Positions 31,594 through 43,001 of a stretch of 64,000 nt of DNA are shown in pieces. The notes under the pieces are model-generated. The model was not told the origin of the DNA. It worked only from the letters and a program-made list of their open reading frames with translations, and did not search any database. Source of the stretch: Porites lobata (lineage: Eukaryota > Cnidaria > Anthozoa > Scleractinia > Poritidae); NCBI GenBank assembly GCA_942486035.1, contig CALNXK010000162.1:565001-629000 (forward strand), given 5' to 3'. The translations under genes were made by a program, and so were the position numbers. Each line of letters begins with the position of its first letter. Position 1 is the stretch's first letter.

Positions 31594-31874
31594 CAATTCT
31601 GGTCAAAACGTTTGAGACACTTAGTGCCTCAGGTGGGGAAACTGTAATTCAAGTTGACCCCCTCCCCCCCTGAACAGTGTTGGGTGCTACAAGGTCAAAC
31701 ACATTTTACATATTTTGCATACGCTAAGGATCTCAACTTTGTTCAGGGGGTGGGGGGTGGGGGAAAAATCTTGTTAAGGCCGTGTTTATGAGTGTGTATC
31801 GCAGGTTAGCTGTAAATTCCATAGAAAAAGAGGTGAAAAAGGGGAGGTGTCCCAAAACCTTTTGGCCAGGATTG
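31594..31874. mobile_element. Tc1/mariner-like MITE, absent from D2
   Basis: The ends are inverted: caattctggtcaaaacg and, as complement of the right end, caatcctggccaaaagg. D2 shows the unoccupied site ttatctaggtcag at 47737-47749. The flanking dinucleotides are tg on the left and ta on the right, consistent with a TA target in which one copy has mutated. Confidence 0.75.
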
Positions 31875-31894
31875 TAGGTCAGCCTCGCCCCCAT

Positions 31895-32195
31895 GCGAGG
31901 TAATCCAACCCAGTCAAGGACAGTTCTGGATTGCACAATGTGGTCGCTGTGGCTTCCGGATTCCAGGCAATCGAAGTCCAGATTCCTTGTCAGTGGAATT
32001 TGGATTCCGGATTCCAGTCGTTTGCAAGATCCCTGATAATTCAAGCTGGATTACGGATTCCAAAGCCCAGGACGCCGGATTCCACATGCAAAACTTTCCC
32101 AGATTCTGGATTCCACAATCAAAGATTTCCCCCATGGCGGAATCCGGAGAACCTCACATGGGGAAATCAACTGACAGTTATTGGATTGTGAGGAC
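31895..32195. repeat. ATTCCGGATTCC-rich repeat
   Basis: The segment contains many spaced copies of gattcc/ggattcc and matches 47755-48055 in D2. The overlapping open frames on both strands are products of this short motif rather than genes. Confidence 0.65.
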
Positions 32196-32315
32196 TTAAG
32201 TGAACGAAGTGGATTTCGCTGGAAGAAAAACTAAACAAAAGACAGAAATTCTAAAGAGAATATGATGCTCAAAAGTGGCTAACTTGGCACAGAGTCCTCG
32301 GTGAAGGACAGACTG

Positions 32316-33286
32316 CTACATAACAAGACTTTCAACAGGTTCGATACCTATTGATCCTGATTTTTTCTTACAGATAAGTTTCTTAGCTGCTCTCCTGCAC
32401 TGCTGCATTCTTATAGCATAAACAAGGGGATTCAAGATAGAATTGAATAAATACAATGGGTCAAAAGTATAAGAGATACGATAAGCTATCGCCGTTGGTG
32501 AAATTTCTTTCTACCACAAGTGGTCTGCAATTATGGCATCCCAAATAACGGCAGGAAGAATGGTCAGAAACGAGGTCAAGGTCATGATAAATAATGTTAG
32601 CGATAGTTTTCTCTCTTCCGAAAGTAACGAGCCAAAATTCTGTGCCGAGTGAGTATATTTCTTGACGTTTAGAATAATCCTAACATAAGAGACTGCGAGA
32701 ATTAGAAGGGTGATAAAAGCAAAAGATGCATATGCGTATGGGAATACAAACGAAACACGCAATAAAAGAAAAGCAAACACAAATGCTAGAACCAATGCCA
32801 CCAACCAACTAAAAGCAATAATCCTAAAGTAAACCTTTCCTCCAATAAGGCAGTGCTTGAAAGGATATATTGTAGCATGTAACCTTTCTAAAGAAATCAA
32901 TAAAATATAGACTAAGGAGGCTACCGGAAATAGGAAATACAAAGTCAGTAACATAAGTTCTTGTCAGCTGAACCACTCGTCTGTAGAACGTGGCAGGTAC
33001 CTCTCAAGGATTGCTGGTTCCAATATGGATAACAGGCCTTCAGTTGCTCCAAATAGTAAATCAGCCACAGTCAGATTTATTATCAGGTACGTACCGCGCT
33101 TGCGCAATTGGTGGTTCACCCCGCGAAGGTGGCGAGTGTGAAGGCGTTTACCAAAACAATGAAAACTACTTCTGTGACATAACTTAGAAACAATATCCAT
33201 TCTGTTTCAGAAATGATGAGCACTTCATAAGATTCATTGGTAGCACTGCATTCGTTTACCCTCAAATAACATGTACTCAGATTCAT
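32316..33286 (-). pseudogene. Rhodopsin-like GPCR pseudogene (D1 copy)
   Basis: Seven-transmembrane receptor sequence runs from the N-terminal Met region (about 33284) to a C-terminal stop at 32316. Recognisable parts are YLIINLTVADLLFG (TM2, Asp2.50), LISLERLHATIYPF (TM3, ERL in place of DRY), IIAFSWLVALVLA (TM4 Trp), ERKLSLTLFI (TM6 entry) and SILNPLVYAIRM (TM7 NPxxY). Defects are a two-base insertion near 33117-33124, TGA at 32964-32966 (Trp codon in D2), and TAG at 32511-32513 (Gln in D2). It is paralogous to 48177-49149. None of its disabling mutations is shared with that copy. Confidence 0.9.
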
Positions 33287-34945
33287 CTTACAGCCAGAGC
33301 GTTGCTCTCTCTGACATTCATGTAACTTTATTATCTGAGAAAACGGAGGGAAAAAAGAGTGTAAATTAAAACAGCCACTATGATAAGAATTAACGAAAGA
33401 GTCGAACTTCGGAGTGTATTTCTAAGACCATTTGGGAAATGAAAGACACTGAATGACGTTGCCTGAGATCGAGCTTGAAAAATATAAAAATATTAAATAA
33501 ATACGTAAATAGATAAACAAAATATATACGCTAAAGGTCCACAGAGCTCTAATTGGTGACTGCTCTAGCCTCACACTGGACGTAAACACCATCTTGTATA
33601 TGTTGAACATCGAAACACATGGGTGTTAATAAGTTGTAGCTTTAGGTCCTTTAGCAGCCGTTAGCCGTTCCGTTTGAGGTGAGCACAAAGCACATTGTAA
33701 TATTTCATTGATGTTCAAATATATTCAAGGGTAATTAATACATCACCATAATGCCCAGTGGGTTTCCTTCACTAGCTATTAATTACAAGTTGTTTTGCCC
33801 TAAACACCGAAAATATTCTTTTTCTATTTTAATTTACTCTTTTATTTATCTTTCAGTTGTATAAAAAGACCATAACCAAGAGTAGGTGGCGGTAAGTAAG
33901 AAAGCAAAATCAAGTTATGATTCCGAGGAGACTCCATGTCACACGGTACAATGATCCGTGTTATTATTCATTCAAATTATTTCGCCGTTTCTGATTGGCT
34001 CCATCAATTCGATGGAAAATTTGCCTGGAGACATAAATTTCAAGCCGTTCGCGCCTAGCCTGTTAAAAAAAGGGTTCACGGCTATCCGAAAACGAAAAAG
34101 CTGAACTTCTGACTAATAATGAAAGGAAGAAATGCAGAAATACACAAAACATATCGCTCGATGTTATCTACTTTTTGAGGTATCTGCAGGGAAAATTAAC
34201 TTCAGTGATACCTTGCCGAGAAGTAGACAAAAGTTCGAAAGAACGTCTACGAGGAAGCTTGCCAAAAAACTTTGAAATATTTTGCTTGAATATTTTAAAT
34301 TTTTGAAGAATTAAGCTGATCCCTGTGGTTGTCATGCAGTGTCCTCCTGTAGGACTCATTACCTTACTGGTTTAGAACGAAACGTACCGATATAATGGCA
34401 GAAAATTAATGATCTATCGTAGATTTCATGGTCTCTTTATATGTGGACGACGATGAAATGCTTTCTTTCTTTTCAGTGAAGGATTTTTTTTTTTTTTTGC
34501 GTAACAGACGCAAATTATTCTTATCAACCGTGATAACAACTAGACAAAATTTTAAGAGATATACGGTTCAGTTGTTTGCCGCATACAATAAGAATCAATA
34601 GACAATATCTGGCGAGTTATTTTAAACATAACAGCAGAATTAAGACTTACTGTCGAAAAGTAAGCTGTTTGACTCTTTGTAGTAAAAATGTGTAATTTCT
34701 TTCTTTTTTTCCCTTCTTTTGCTGATTATCGGGCTTAAAATATTTTTTCTGGCCTTTGAGGGAGCTCAAGACAAACAGGTGAAAATTGCCCATCAAGTTG
34801 TTTTCCTTTATTTGTAAGCATGAATTTTAATTCAAGACTTCAAGTATATATTAGAGGAAGCTTGGCAGTGTCCATCATAGCCTGATCAATGTGACACCTG
34901 CTTATTTGACAGAGGTTGTTAAACATATAATATACTTATTGGAGC
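33287..34945. repeat. Duplicated block D1, right part
   Basis: 33287-33362 and 34392-34945 match D2 (49150-49242 and 50251-50835). 33363-34391 has no D2 counterpart; in D2 the place is taken by LINE-derived sequence. Nothing coding was recognised in the D1-specific kilobase. Confidence 0.7.
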
Positions 34946-35117
34946 CTAACTATTGGATCTGGAGCAATAAAAGAAAACGGAATTAAGTACGAAAAGAACT
35001 AAAATAAAAACAACAACAACAGCAGTACAGCAACTACAACAGAAAAGCAAATAATCCAATTGAAAGTATCTACCCTCCTGAAACGTAGGATATGTTGGTA
35101 TTATTGATACTCTTCTG

Positions 35118-35292
35118 TTAGAGTCAAAGCTCCGAACCAAAAAACCAAAAATGACAATTTTAAAGCAAATACGTTTCCCAACTAAACAATACCGAAATGA
35201 AATGGATATAGTTTTGCGTGTAATCGCTCTGAAGAAATTAAAACTAGGTTATCCAGAGAAGCTATCCAAAAAATGTCAGCGATTATTAAATA
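35118..35292 (-). pseudogene. GPCR fragment, TM3-TM4
   Basis: The minus-strand reading YLIIADIFWIASLDNLVLIS followed by SERLHAKLYPF matches TM3 and the intracellular end of the intact receptor at 36449-37378. The surrounding nucleotides also match 36905-37070. The fragment is cut at 35292 by the MITE beginning at 35293, and the remaining domains are missing. Confidence 0.85.
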
Positions 35293-35569
35293 CAGAGGCG
35301 GATCCAGGATTTTTCGTAGGAGGGGGTGCACTACTAAGGAATGGCGTAATTGACTGGTGACGTAAACAAATTTTAATAGCGAATATGAAGAAGAAGGCTT
35401 TCGACTAGGCAATAACATAATGTGAACTGCTGAGAATACATATCAAATGATAAAGCAGATTTTGTATAACTGTGAAGCAGACTGCACAGTGTTAATTAGA
35501 AAGCCGCAGGTCATTTCAGGGGGGGGGGGGGTTCGCACCCCCTGCACCCTCCCCCTAGATCCGCCCCTG
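35293..35569. mobile_element. MITE with CAGRGGCGGATC termini and poly-G tract
   Basis: The left end is cagaggcggatccaggattt. The right end is the complement of caggggcggatctaggggga. A run of about 13 G lies at 35519-35531. Termini of CAG(G/A)GGCGGATC type are common in animal MITEs and resemble hAT ends. The 8-bp target duplication is not clear. It truncates the adjacent GPCR fragment. Confidence 0.75.
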
Positions 35570-35619
35570 AAAAATAGAGCTCTGAAGCCATAAAAAGGGA
35601 AAATTTATGTTGTGTGGTT

Positions 35620-35885
35620 CAAACGTAACTGTGTTGATACTGGGCTGTAATATTTTATGGTTGTTAAGTAACACTAGGGACATGCGCAGTACTGTCTTTT
35701 CGCTTTACCATTTGCTCTTGCCAAATGGCTGACTTTGTACATCAAGTTTGTTTGTTCATAAATAAATCTTGTTGAAATTTTAAAACGTGGTGGCAGCGGT
35801 TAATCAAGTAAAATGCTGAAGTTAAGCCCTCCAGAGAAATTTGATTTTTCCAAACCGCTCGACTGGCCAGATTGGGAGCAGAATT
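35620..35885 (+). mobile_element. Ty3/Gypsy-type LTR end, primer-binding site and gag start
   Basis: An LTR-like tail with aataaa signals (about 35758-35768) is followed by tggtggcagcggttaat, a primer-binding-site-like sequence, at about 35788. An ATG at 35813 then opens LKLSPPEKFDFSKPLDWPDW, the typical start of cnidarian Gypsy Gag proteins. The frame degenerates after about 25 codons, so only the 5' end of an LTR retrotransposon is left. Confidence 0.6.
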
Positions 35886-36448
35886 CAAGGTCCGAGTCAC
35901 GCTCTCACGTCATCATGGGAATTTTACACGTCACTACTAGTTGAATGGCCACTGTGCGGCCGCATTAAAAGACACTATTCCTATGTTTGAACAGAAGCCC
36001 TGTCCAGTATGGTTTTCGTGCTGGTGCAAAAGCTGTCCGGTATATATGAACATAGCATAATGGTATTAAGTATGGTAATAAGCCTCGGTAGTTTTTAGTT
36101 TGTGTAGTTATATTCCTTTTATTTCATTCTCTGCGTAGGTTATACAGCCAGCGAAGAGGCGCGAGAGCGAAGCAAGACTACCGTAGCCTGGATGAGAACA
36201 AAAGGCGATGGAGGCTTTAGAATTTCTTTGTATCATGATCTGATTGGTCAGATCACTGACTGTTGACAAGTGAGCGATGAATATCTGCGATTTATCTATT
36301 TTTTATGCAAATTTCCTTCGGTGGAACACAATCTTCATTTTTAAACAAAGTTATTGTCTGCATTGGAGGGATCTTAATTGTCGATGGATGCATTTAATGT
36401 TAACACATAATTGATAAAAGTCCACGAAACTGCATATAGAGTCCATGT
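35886..36448. other. 3' flank of the intact GPCR, nothing recognised
   Basis: About 560 bp of AT-rich sequence downstream of the receptor on the minus strand. No repeat copy or ORF was recognised. It probably includes the receptor's 3' UTR. Confidence 0.4.
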
Positions 36449-37378
36449 CTACATTGCTTGCAGTCCAATAGGTTGGTCTCGCCTTACTGGGTACGAAGTG
36501 TTTTTGCAGAAAAGCTCCTTCGAAGCTCTCCTGAACTCTGTCAATCTAATCGCGTAGATCACTGGATTCAATATAGAATTAAGGTGATAAAATGTTGTTG
36601 CTATCTTCATAGGTGTGAACTCAATCCATAAGTAACGGTCTGAACTTACTGAGATACAAATAATTATTACCCAGGGAAGAAGAGTAAGTATAGAGGCAGC
36701 ACTAACTATGAATAAAGTTACTGAAAGTTTTCTTTCTGCTGACATAACTGACCCTAACTGCTGGACATGAGCTTTTCTAATAAATTTTGACATAATCATA
36801 ACATAAGATGTTGTTAGTACTGCAAGGGTAAGAAAAATAAAAATTATCCAGGGGTATCGATCTGCGAAGGGTACATCACTCATGCGACTGATTTGTACAC
36901 CACATGCTAGAGTCAAAGCTCCGAACCAACTAAAAATGATACTCTTATAGTAAATGCTTTTCTTAACTAAGCAATGCCTAAATGGGTAAAGTGTTGCGTG
37001 CAATCGCTCTAAAGAAATTAAAACTAGGTTACCCAGTGAAGCTATCCAACACATGTCAGAGATTATTAAATATACATGTAAAACCCCGAATCCTTTTTTC
37101 GGTCTTTTGTTTTCTTTAAGAAGCAGAATGGTTTCAGGTCCTGAAACGGCTGCTATCAGTAAATCAGCCACAGTTAGGTTCATTATCAAGTACGTGTTGC
37201 GCCTGCGTAGATGGCGGCTCCTTGCAAAGACGACGAGAGTGAAGGCGTTGATTATAAACACCATGATAAACTCAGTAACCCAGACTGCAAACCAGATGTC
37301 CATTGTCGCATTAATAGAATAGGATCTGGAATAAGAGAAAGGTAATAATGAGGAATCATTACAGAATAAGAAGTACAA
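36449..37378 (-). CDS. Intact rhodopsin-like (class A) GPCR
   Basis: 309 residues in one exon, a plasma-membrane receptor signalling through G proteins; the ligand is unknown. An N-terminal NAT glycosylation site precedes TM1 (about 28-50). TM2 has LIMNLTVADLL (Asp2.50). TM3 ends LISLERLHATLYP, with ERL replacing DRY. TM4 has IIFSWFGALTL. TM5 lacks the usual Pro. TM6 has ILTLLPWVIII. TM7 has LNSILNPVIYAIR (NPxxY). The Cys at the top of TM3 is missing. Lack of that Cys and of the TM5 Pro recalls the melanocortin/cannabinoid/adenosine group, but this is only a resemblance. The start is the first Met; a later Met (MDIWFAVW) is possible. It is the only unbroken member of the cluster. Confidence 0.92.
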   Translation of the reverse strand: MYFLFCNDSSLLPFSYSRSYSINATMDIWFAVWVTEFIMVFIINAFTLVVFARSRHLRRRNTYLIMNLTVADLLIAAVSGPETILLLKENKRPKKGFGVLHVYLIISDMCWIASLGNLVLISLERLHATLYPFRHCLVKKSIYYKSIIFSWFGALTLACGVQISRMSDVPFADRYPWIIFIFLTLAVLTTSYVMIMSKFIRKAHVQQLGSVMSAERKLSVTLFIVSAASILTLLPWVIIICISVSSDRYLWIEFTPMKIATTFYHLNSILNPVIYAIRLTEFRRASKELFCKNTSYPVRRDQPIGLQAM

Positions 37379-37479
37379 AAAATAATGCGGATAAAAAAGA
37401 ATGACGTTACGGTGTCATCTTGACGACATTTTCAAGTTCAAAATGATTGATAAGCGGACAAAAATTTGTCTTATGATAT

Positions 37480-38690
37480 GATTAGGAAGAACGAAACATG
37501 CTAAGTCGTGCACTGAAAAGTTTTGCTCCAATTGAGTCCGCTTTGACATTTAGAGAAAGTGTTAGTTCCCTAATGTTCTTGACAACAGTCAGTTCTCTGT
37601 TCATAAGGTGGCTCTATACAGTTATTCAGGGTCAACACCTTCCAAGTTTGAGCGTAACAAAGATTTGGAAAAATTTTCACCACAGTTGTATTAGATAAAG
37701 ATAAAAATTTGTCATGATCAGGATTGCAATAACATAATCGTCATAGCAACAAAATGACAACATTACCTTTTTAACTTGCAGCCGTATTTCTCGGCACTGG
37801 GAACTGTTCTTGCAAAATCGTTCACGGGAGCTTTTTCCCCTAATAGCCGCCTCGATGCGGATATTTTTGGGCTTAGAAATCTGAGAAATACGGTAAACAA
37901 TGATGTTAATGTTCGGCTGTTATCCGTAGAAAACGAAGCGTTTTTGACATGCAATTTCACCTCATCATAGTTTAAATCTTTTTAAAAAAGCGTCTGAAAG
38001 ATCATGGAGATAGCTCCAACCAATTGCTACAAAGAAGGATTTGATTATTAATAATTATGTATCGAGGCGCCTCGATACAATGATAAAATCCTTCTTTCAA
38101 GCAATTGACTCAGTGGACCTATCTCCACAATCATTTACACACATTTTTAAAAAGATTGTAGCTCACCATGAGGTGAAATTGCATGTGAAAAGCGCTTCTT
38201 TCTCTACAGATAACGGCCAAACTTCAAGATTGTCCATTTTTTACTGTATTTCTAAACATAAACACTTCATTCCAAAATATCTCGATAACGCGCTTACAGA
38301 TTTTCACTTAAATTTCACGAACATCTAGCCGGCTATTGGATGAAAAAGCTCCCTTGGACAATTTTGGAAAAACAGTTCCCAGAGTCGAGAAATACTGCTG
38401 GGTCATTCCGTTGCTATGACAACTGCGATGTCATTGAAACCCTTATCATAAAAAGTTTTCATCTTTATCGAATACAACTGTGCGCGCAATTTCGCCAAAT
38501 CTTTGTTTATAGCAACGTAGTTTATGCTCAGACTTAGGAGGTACTGACCCTGAATAATTGTATCAAGCCACCTTAAGAAGTGCAATAACAACTTGGATTG
38601 TTTTGTGCATGAAATGTTGCTAATTACGGACAGTTTTCATAAAATTAAATTTGGAAGAATCTTTAAAAATGGTTTTGTCACTGCGAAATT
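37480..38690. repeat. Large imperfect inverted repeat (arms about 0.6 kb)
   Basis: The arms 37480-38068 and 38069-38690 pair with indels. Pairs include gcaatttcacctcat with aggtgaaattgc, the ttctcggcactgggaact block with its partner near 38390, and gttgctatgac with its partner near 38412. The centre is an exact 22-bp palindrome at 38058-38079 (tgtatcgaggc and complement). Single arms recur in spacers alpha and beta. It lies just upstream of the intact GPCR on its 5' side. It is a possible foldback element or an old inverted duplication. Confidence 0.75.
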
Positions 38691-38769
38691 TGGGTCTAGA
38701 AAATAATTTTTCTATCATTGCTAAGAGACTACTGATTTCTACTTTTTTTTATAATGGATTGTTGAAATA

Positions 38770-39030
38770 GTCCAGTTTCGAGTTCGCTATGACCGCTGAA
38801 TTGAAGAAGCGAAGACGCATCTTTTACACCTTAGCCTCCATCTGAAGTAATATATTCACAAATTCCAACGAGAAAAAGATCTGTTTATTACTCTGTCTAT
38901 TTTGTATATTCAAATTTCAAGCACTTACTTGCCGGAATTTCTGAATATTTTACTTTACGTCGAGGCTAACCCTGTGTGAAAGTGTCGTTAATGTTTGTAT
39001 TCAGCGGTAATTTTTAATTCGAAACTGGAC
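38770..39030. mobile_element. 261-bp MITE with TA target duplication
   Basis: The ends gtccagtttcga and tcgaaactggac are exact inverted repeats, flanked by ta at 38768-38769 and 39031-39032. Spacers alpha and beta read straight through this position, so the insertion is specific to gamma. The TA duplication suggests a Tc1/mariner-type transposase. Confidence 0.85.
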
Positions 39031-41850
39031 TATTAGCCATGATGATACTTTAATCTTACCTTGCCTGGTAGAAAGTTTAATATTTATCTTGTCTTTCAAA
39101 CCCTTGGCGATCAATCTCCAGTATAGCCTCTTAATCAAAAGAACGTTTTATCTATGTAAAAGCCATTGGTGAACTATAAGTAAATGTTAGAACAGCCAAT
39201 GAGATTGCACCTTCAACCAGCAATTGATGTGTCATAAAGAATATATCAAAAGGTAGAGCAAACGTGGAAACGACCAATAGAAGCTTTCTTGATGTTATAT
39301 TTACGGCGGAAAAAAACCGCATTGGGACGGTTCAAAGACGTCTCATCTTTTCCTGATAAGATTACTTGAGGTATTTTAATGCATCCGGACACATCTAATA
39401 TATAATATATTAAGTCAGAAGAAGGGAGTTTTGCTGGGTTTCAAATCACGTGTCTTATCATGCACCCGAGACGATAGCAATATTCATACACTCTATGCAA
39501 ACTTCTTTTTACAAAACGAGGCGTAACCAATTTCGTAAGACACAAAACCAACAAACTATAATTTAAGTGAGTCCATGAGAAATTAGGGAAGATATAAGTA
39601 TTTTTCGTAAGTTACATGCTTGATGACGAGATCACCTTTAATTTTAAGGGTAGCATAATATATTGTTACCCAAGCAAGTTGAAACACTCTCAAAACGTTT
39701 ATTTCACAGTGAAAGGGGATTGTTACAATATGACGCCATTTTTTATACAAATTTACTGCAAAGCTTAAGTGCGATGTTTCGTTATTGAGGCAGTATACGC
39801 CAGCCTTCTGTACCAGCCTTTTAGTGGCAGTGTGAACATGCATCCTGAGTTGTTCGTACCATCGATCCCAGAGTATAAATTTTTTCCTGTCGGTACATTG
39901 TAAGCTACATGATATTTTTAATAGTACTGTAGATTAGCCTCACGTTCTCTACAGGCATCGCCGAGCACAATAACTGTTAAATCGATTCCCTTATCAAGAC
40001 ACGAACCAACGCATGCGCATGATTTGATTCCCTTTACCTTGTTTTAGTTACCTAAAGCAGCATTTTTTTCTCGAAACCCTGAATGAAAACATTTAGGCGA
40101 AATTGAAATGTGCGCCCATAATATCATAGCCAGCCTCCTTTTTTAAAAAAAAATTCTCTTGCGACAAAAAAAATTAACAACTGCATTATTAAGTAAATTA
40201 AATTAAACTTACCAGTAGTCATTCTTCTACCTTTTTCTCCACTTCAGATCAGAAAGGTGCGAATGATCATACTTCAAACAGTCTTGCAAAACTCTGTCGG
40301 CATAAAGCGGACGCATTCGGTTGAATCGGTTGATAAACATTAGATGACGTTTAGATGAGGCCATTATTAAAAGTTGGTGGTATTTGCTCCTTCAGATCGA
40401 TTAGAATAGTATTAAATGTGGTAATAAACCGATTTTCCGTTTTTATTAGTTACAGGCCTTGTGCCGGAAGGCAGTTGTTTGACTTGTTTTGTTAGTCATT
40501 TGCATTAGTATGCAAACTCAAAAAAATTGGAAGGTAAATGAGCCATTGAGGGGTGAATTGGAGAGCATGGTCAACTGGGAAAAGCCAATAGAAAATGTCT
40601 ACAGATCGATTACAACAGTATTTAGTGTGGTAACAAGCCTCCGTATTTTCTTTTGTTAGTAGTTACGGGCCTTCTGTCGGATAGTAGTTGTTTGACTTGT
40701 TTTATTATTCATTTGCATAAGTAGAGGGGGTTATTGGAGGGCATGGTTTAAAGCTACATGTATAAATAATAAAAAAAAGAAATAGAGTGGTTTGATTTTA
40801 TCCTCCAGTTACTTTTTAAATTTTGACAAAAAAAATATTGCTTAATAAAAAACAGTTTGCGCATAAATAAATATATCAATGAATTAATCAACAATATTTA
40901 CCAGTTTTAAAATATTCAAATGGACAGCTGCCTGAAGGCAATAAGTCTTAAACGGTCAATACTACCGTAGGTAAGCTGTGGTTGTCATAGATACCTTTGG
41001 CGTAAATAGTTTGAACAGGCGTCAATTCCACAGCTAACAGGTGCTTTTCAAGTAACTTCGCGGAAAATCCTCTTAATCAATTCCACTTGCTAAAAAACTG
41101 ATAAAACGTTTCTAAAACATTTAATAAAGCTTAGAAATATTTGACCATAAGGCTAGCTAATCGTATAATCGAATAGCGTCGACATGGAAGAAAGTTCAAC
41201 ATATTTGATAAAAGTACATCAGAATATTTCGTTTTGTGGAGAATAGTTCTGCATTAATCCTTATTTAGTAACTGAAAGAATAACACGTTTATAATCGACA
41301 GTGGGTTTGGATGACTTTTTTAGAGACTAATAAATGCCTGAGTTAACATATATGACAGCTGTGAACTAGCGGCAGGTCCTTCTAGTCCTTCTACGGAATA
41401 TCCATTACTTGAGAAATATCACTTAGTTATGGAAAAACACGAATGATTATCCCAAACATGCACAGAATTAGTCACTGCAGCCACCTAGCTTTTGATTAAA
41501 CTTTTTTCCTTTTGGTATACTTACTCGCATTAACCCTCTTTCTTCCTTTTATGAACAGTTTTGTGAGGAGCTCTCGTGTTTACATTCACTTCGCGATAGA
41601 TTAAGAACCTTGCATGGAGAACAGATAAGCAGGTGAAATTTATACATGCAACTTAAAGCAAACATGAATCATTACTCTTCCTTTTTAGGTAAGACTGACG
41701 CAATTTAATTCAAGAAGACCAAGAAGCAACTCTTAATGTAAATGGATCAAGCCAATTAGATTGCTTTTGGAAACAAAACAAGGACCTTATGTCCTCCACA
41801 GGCTCCATTTCCCATCACGTGTTCTCTAACGTATCCTTATATTTTATATG
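39031..41850. repeat. Duplicated spacer, copy gamma
   Basis: 39031-39200 matches alpha and beta. 39930-40945 matches 3221-4140 and 7950-8720. 40946-41845 matches 8740-9613. 39200-39930 is partly specific to gamma and contains no supported gene. Overall non-coding. Confidence 0.85.
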
Positions 41851-42828
41851 ATAACTGACAATACCCTACGTTCGATGTTAACATGACTCCGAGGATTTAG
41901 GGTCAAAATTGCAAATTTTCAACCACTCCATTGTCTCGCAATTCCCAGAAGAGATTTGAACACAAAGAATATCAAACCAAATGTAGAAAAATGACCAGAA
42001 AACCTCGAAGTCATGATAGAATTTTGATATATCGAACGTGGGCTATCCCCAAGGGTCGCTGGAGCGACTTTCTGTGCGCGTGTCTGACACAATGACAAAC
42101 AAAAGAGAGAAGCGTTATCTAAATATTAAATGTTTGGAAAATTTGCGTTTCTCGCTAGAAAGAGCTGGTTTGCCTTCGTCCCATTAAGATGCGCGGTTTG
42201 CGCACCAGGAATCAGAAAACTGGAAATGGAATAATTTGTTGTTTGCAAAGGACAACGAAGGCGGCAGAAAACAGATCTTGTAGCGTGGTTTCACGGGTAT
42301 TTTTTTTTTTTAGCGTAATGATACAAAAGGCAAACTGGGGTGTGTAGATTGTATTAAATTTCGCGATTTTCGTGAAAATTAATACGCGCAAACAAAAGAT
42401 TGCGTGAAATTTAAACACGCGAATATTAATACCATTTTCAAAAACAAAACAATAAGAATTTCAAAAGTGTTACGAGCCCGGGTGTTTTTTGTACTGTGCA
42501 CATTTACTGAACATCCCATTTGCGTTTTAAGCACTGAACTGTATGGTATACATTGCATAGACAGCATATGCATGCACAGCAAGCAGTTATGTTTTGTCTT
42601 GTTCATAAGGTTTTATGTAGGGCAGTTGTAAGTTTACAATCTTGCTTTGAAATATATATGTTTTATTGATTTGTGACAAATGCCGTCTGCAGAGGATTTA
42701 CGAAAATAAAACTAAGACAAAATCGCGAAATATAGTATGCTTTTCTCTATTTTTATTTTTATTACGTAGATATATTTTTTAGCAACCACTATAATTTGCA
42801 GTCTGTCTACTTTGAATTGATTTGAATA
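41851..42828. other. AT-rich interval, nothing coding recognised
   Basis: Includes tcgcgattttcgtgaaaatt near 42361 and a related tcgcg-rich segment near 43457, possibly two ends of an old element. No ORF with a motif. A (TA)n run begins at about 42827. Confidence 0.4.
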
Positions 42829-42846
42829 TATATATATATATATACG
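42827..42846. repeat. (TA)n microsatellite
   Basis: Uninterrupted TA dinucleotides at the 3' margin of the Penelope-like remnant. Confidence 0.9.
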
Positions 42847-42882
42847 TATGGTTGACGGAAGAAAACAAGTAACTACATAAGT

Positions 42883-42925
42883 ATCCCTACAAGCCTGTTT
42901 CGTGGTTGCCCACTCATCAGGGGAT
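42883..42925 (-). ncRNA. Hammerhead ribozyme, type I (Penelope-like element)
   Basis: Minus-strand RNA order: stem I 5' auccc, core CUGAUGA, stem II gugg with gcaa tetraloop and ccac, core GAAA, a short stem III caggcuug, cleavage-site triplet ending in UA, stem I 3' gggau. Every conserved core position of a hammerhead is present, and stems I and II pair perfectly. Minimal hammerheads with very short stem III are known from the terminal repeats of Penelope-like retroelements. This one lies about 80 bp downstream of the GIY-YIG endonuclease coding end on the same strand. Predicted self-cleavage is after position 42888 on the minus strand. Confidence 0.88.
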
Positions 42926-43001
42926 TTTAATGAGAATAACTTTACCATTACTTATATACTAGACTGATTTACATAATTTATTCAGTGCGAGGTTCGTTAC
43001 A

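Larger units (their letters stand above)
30773..32315. repeat. Duplicated block D1, middle part
   Basis: Colinear with 46918-48176 of D2 (for example catatttttcctctcaacct). It contains a 281-bp insertion (31594-31874) that D2 lacks. No gene is supported. It lies 3' of the minus-strand GPCR pseudogene. Confidence 0.9.

Noticed and set aside
31931..32191. Overlapping ORFs on both strands in the GGATTCC-rich segment
   Set aside because: Produced by a short repeated nucleotide motif that stays open in several frames.
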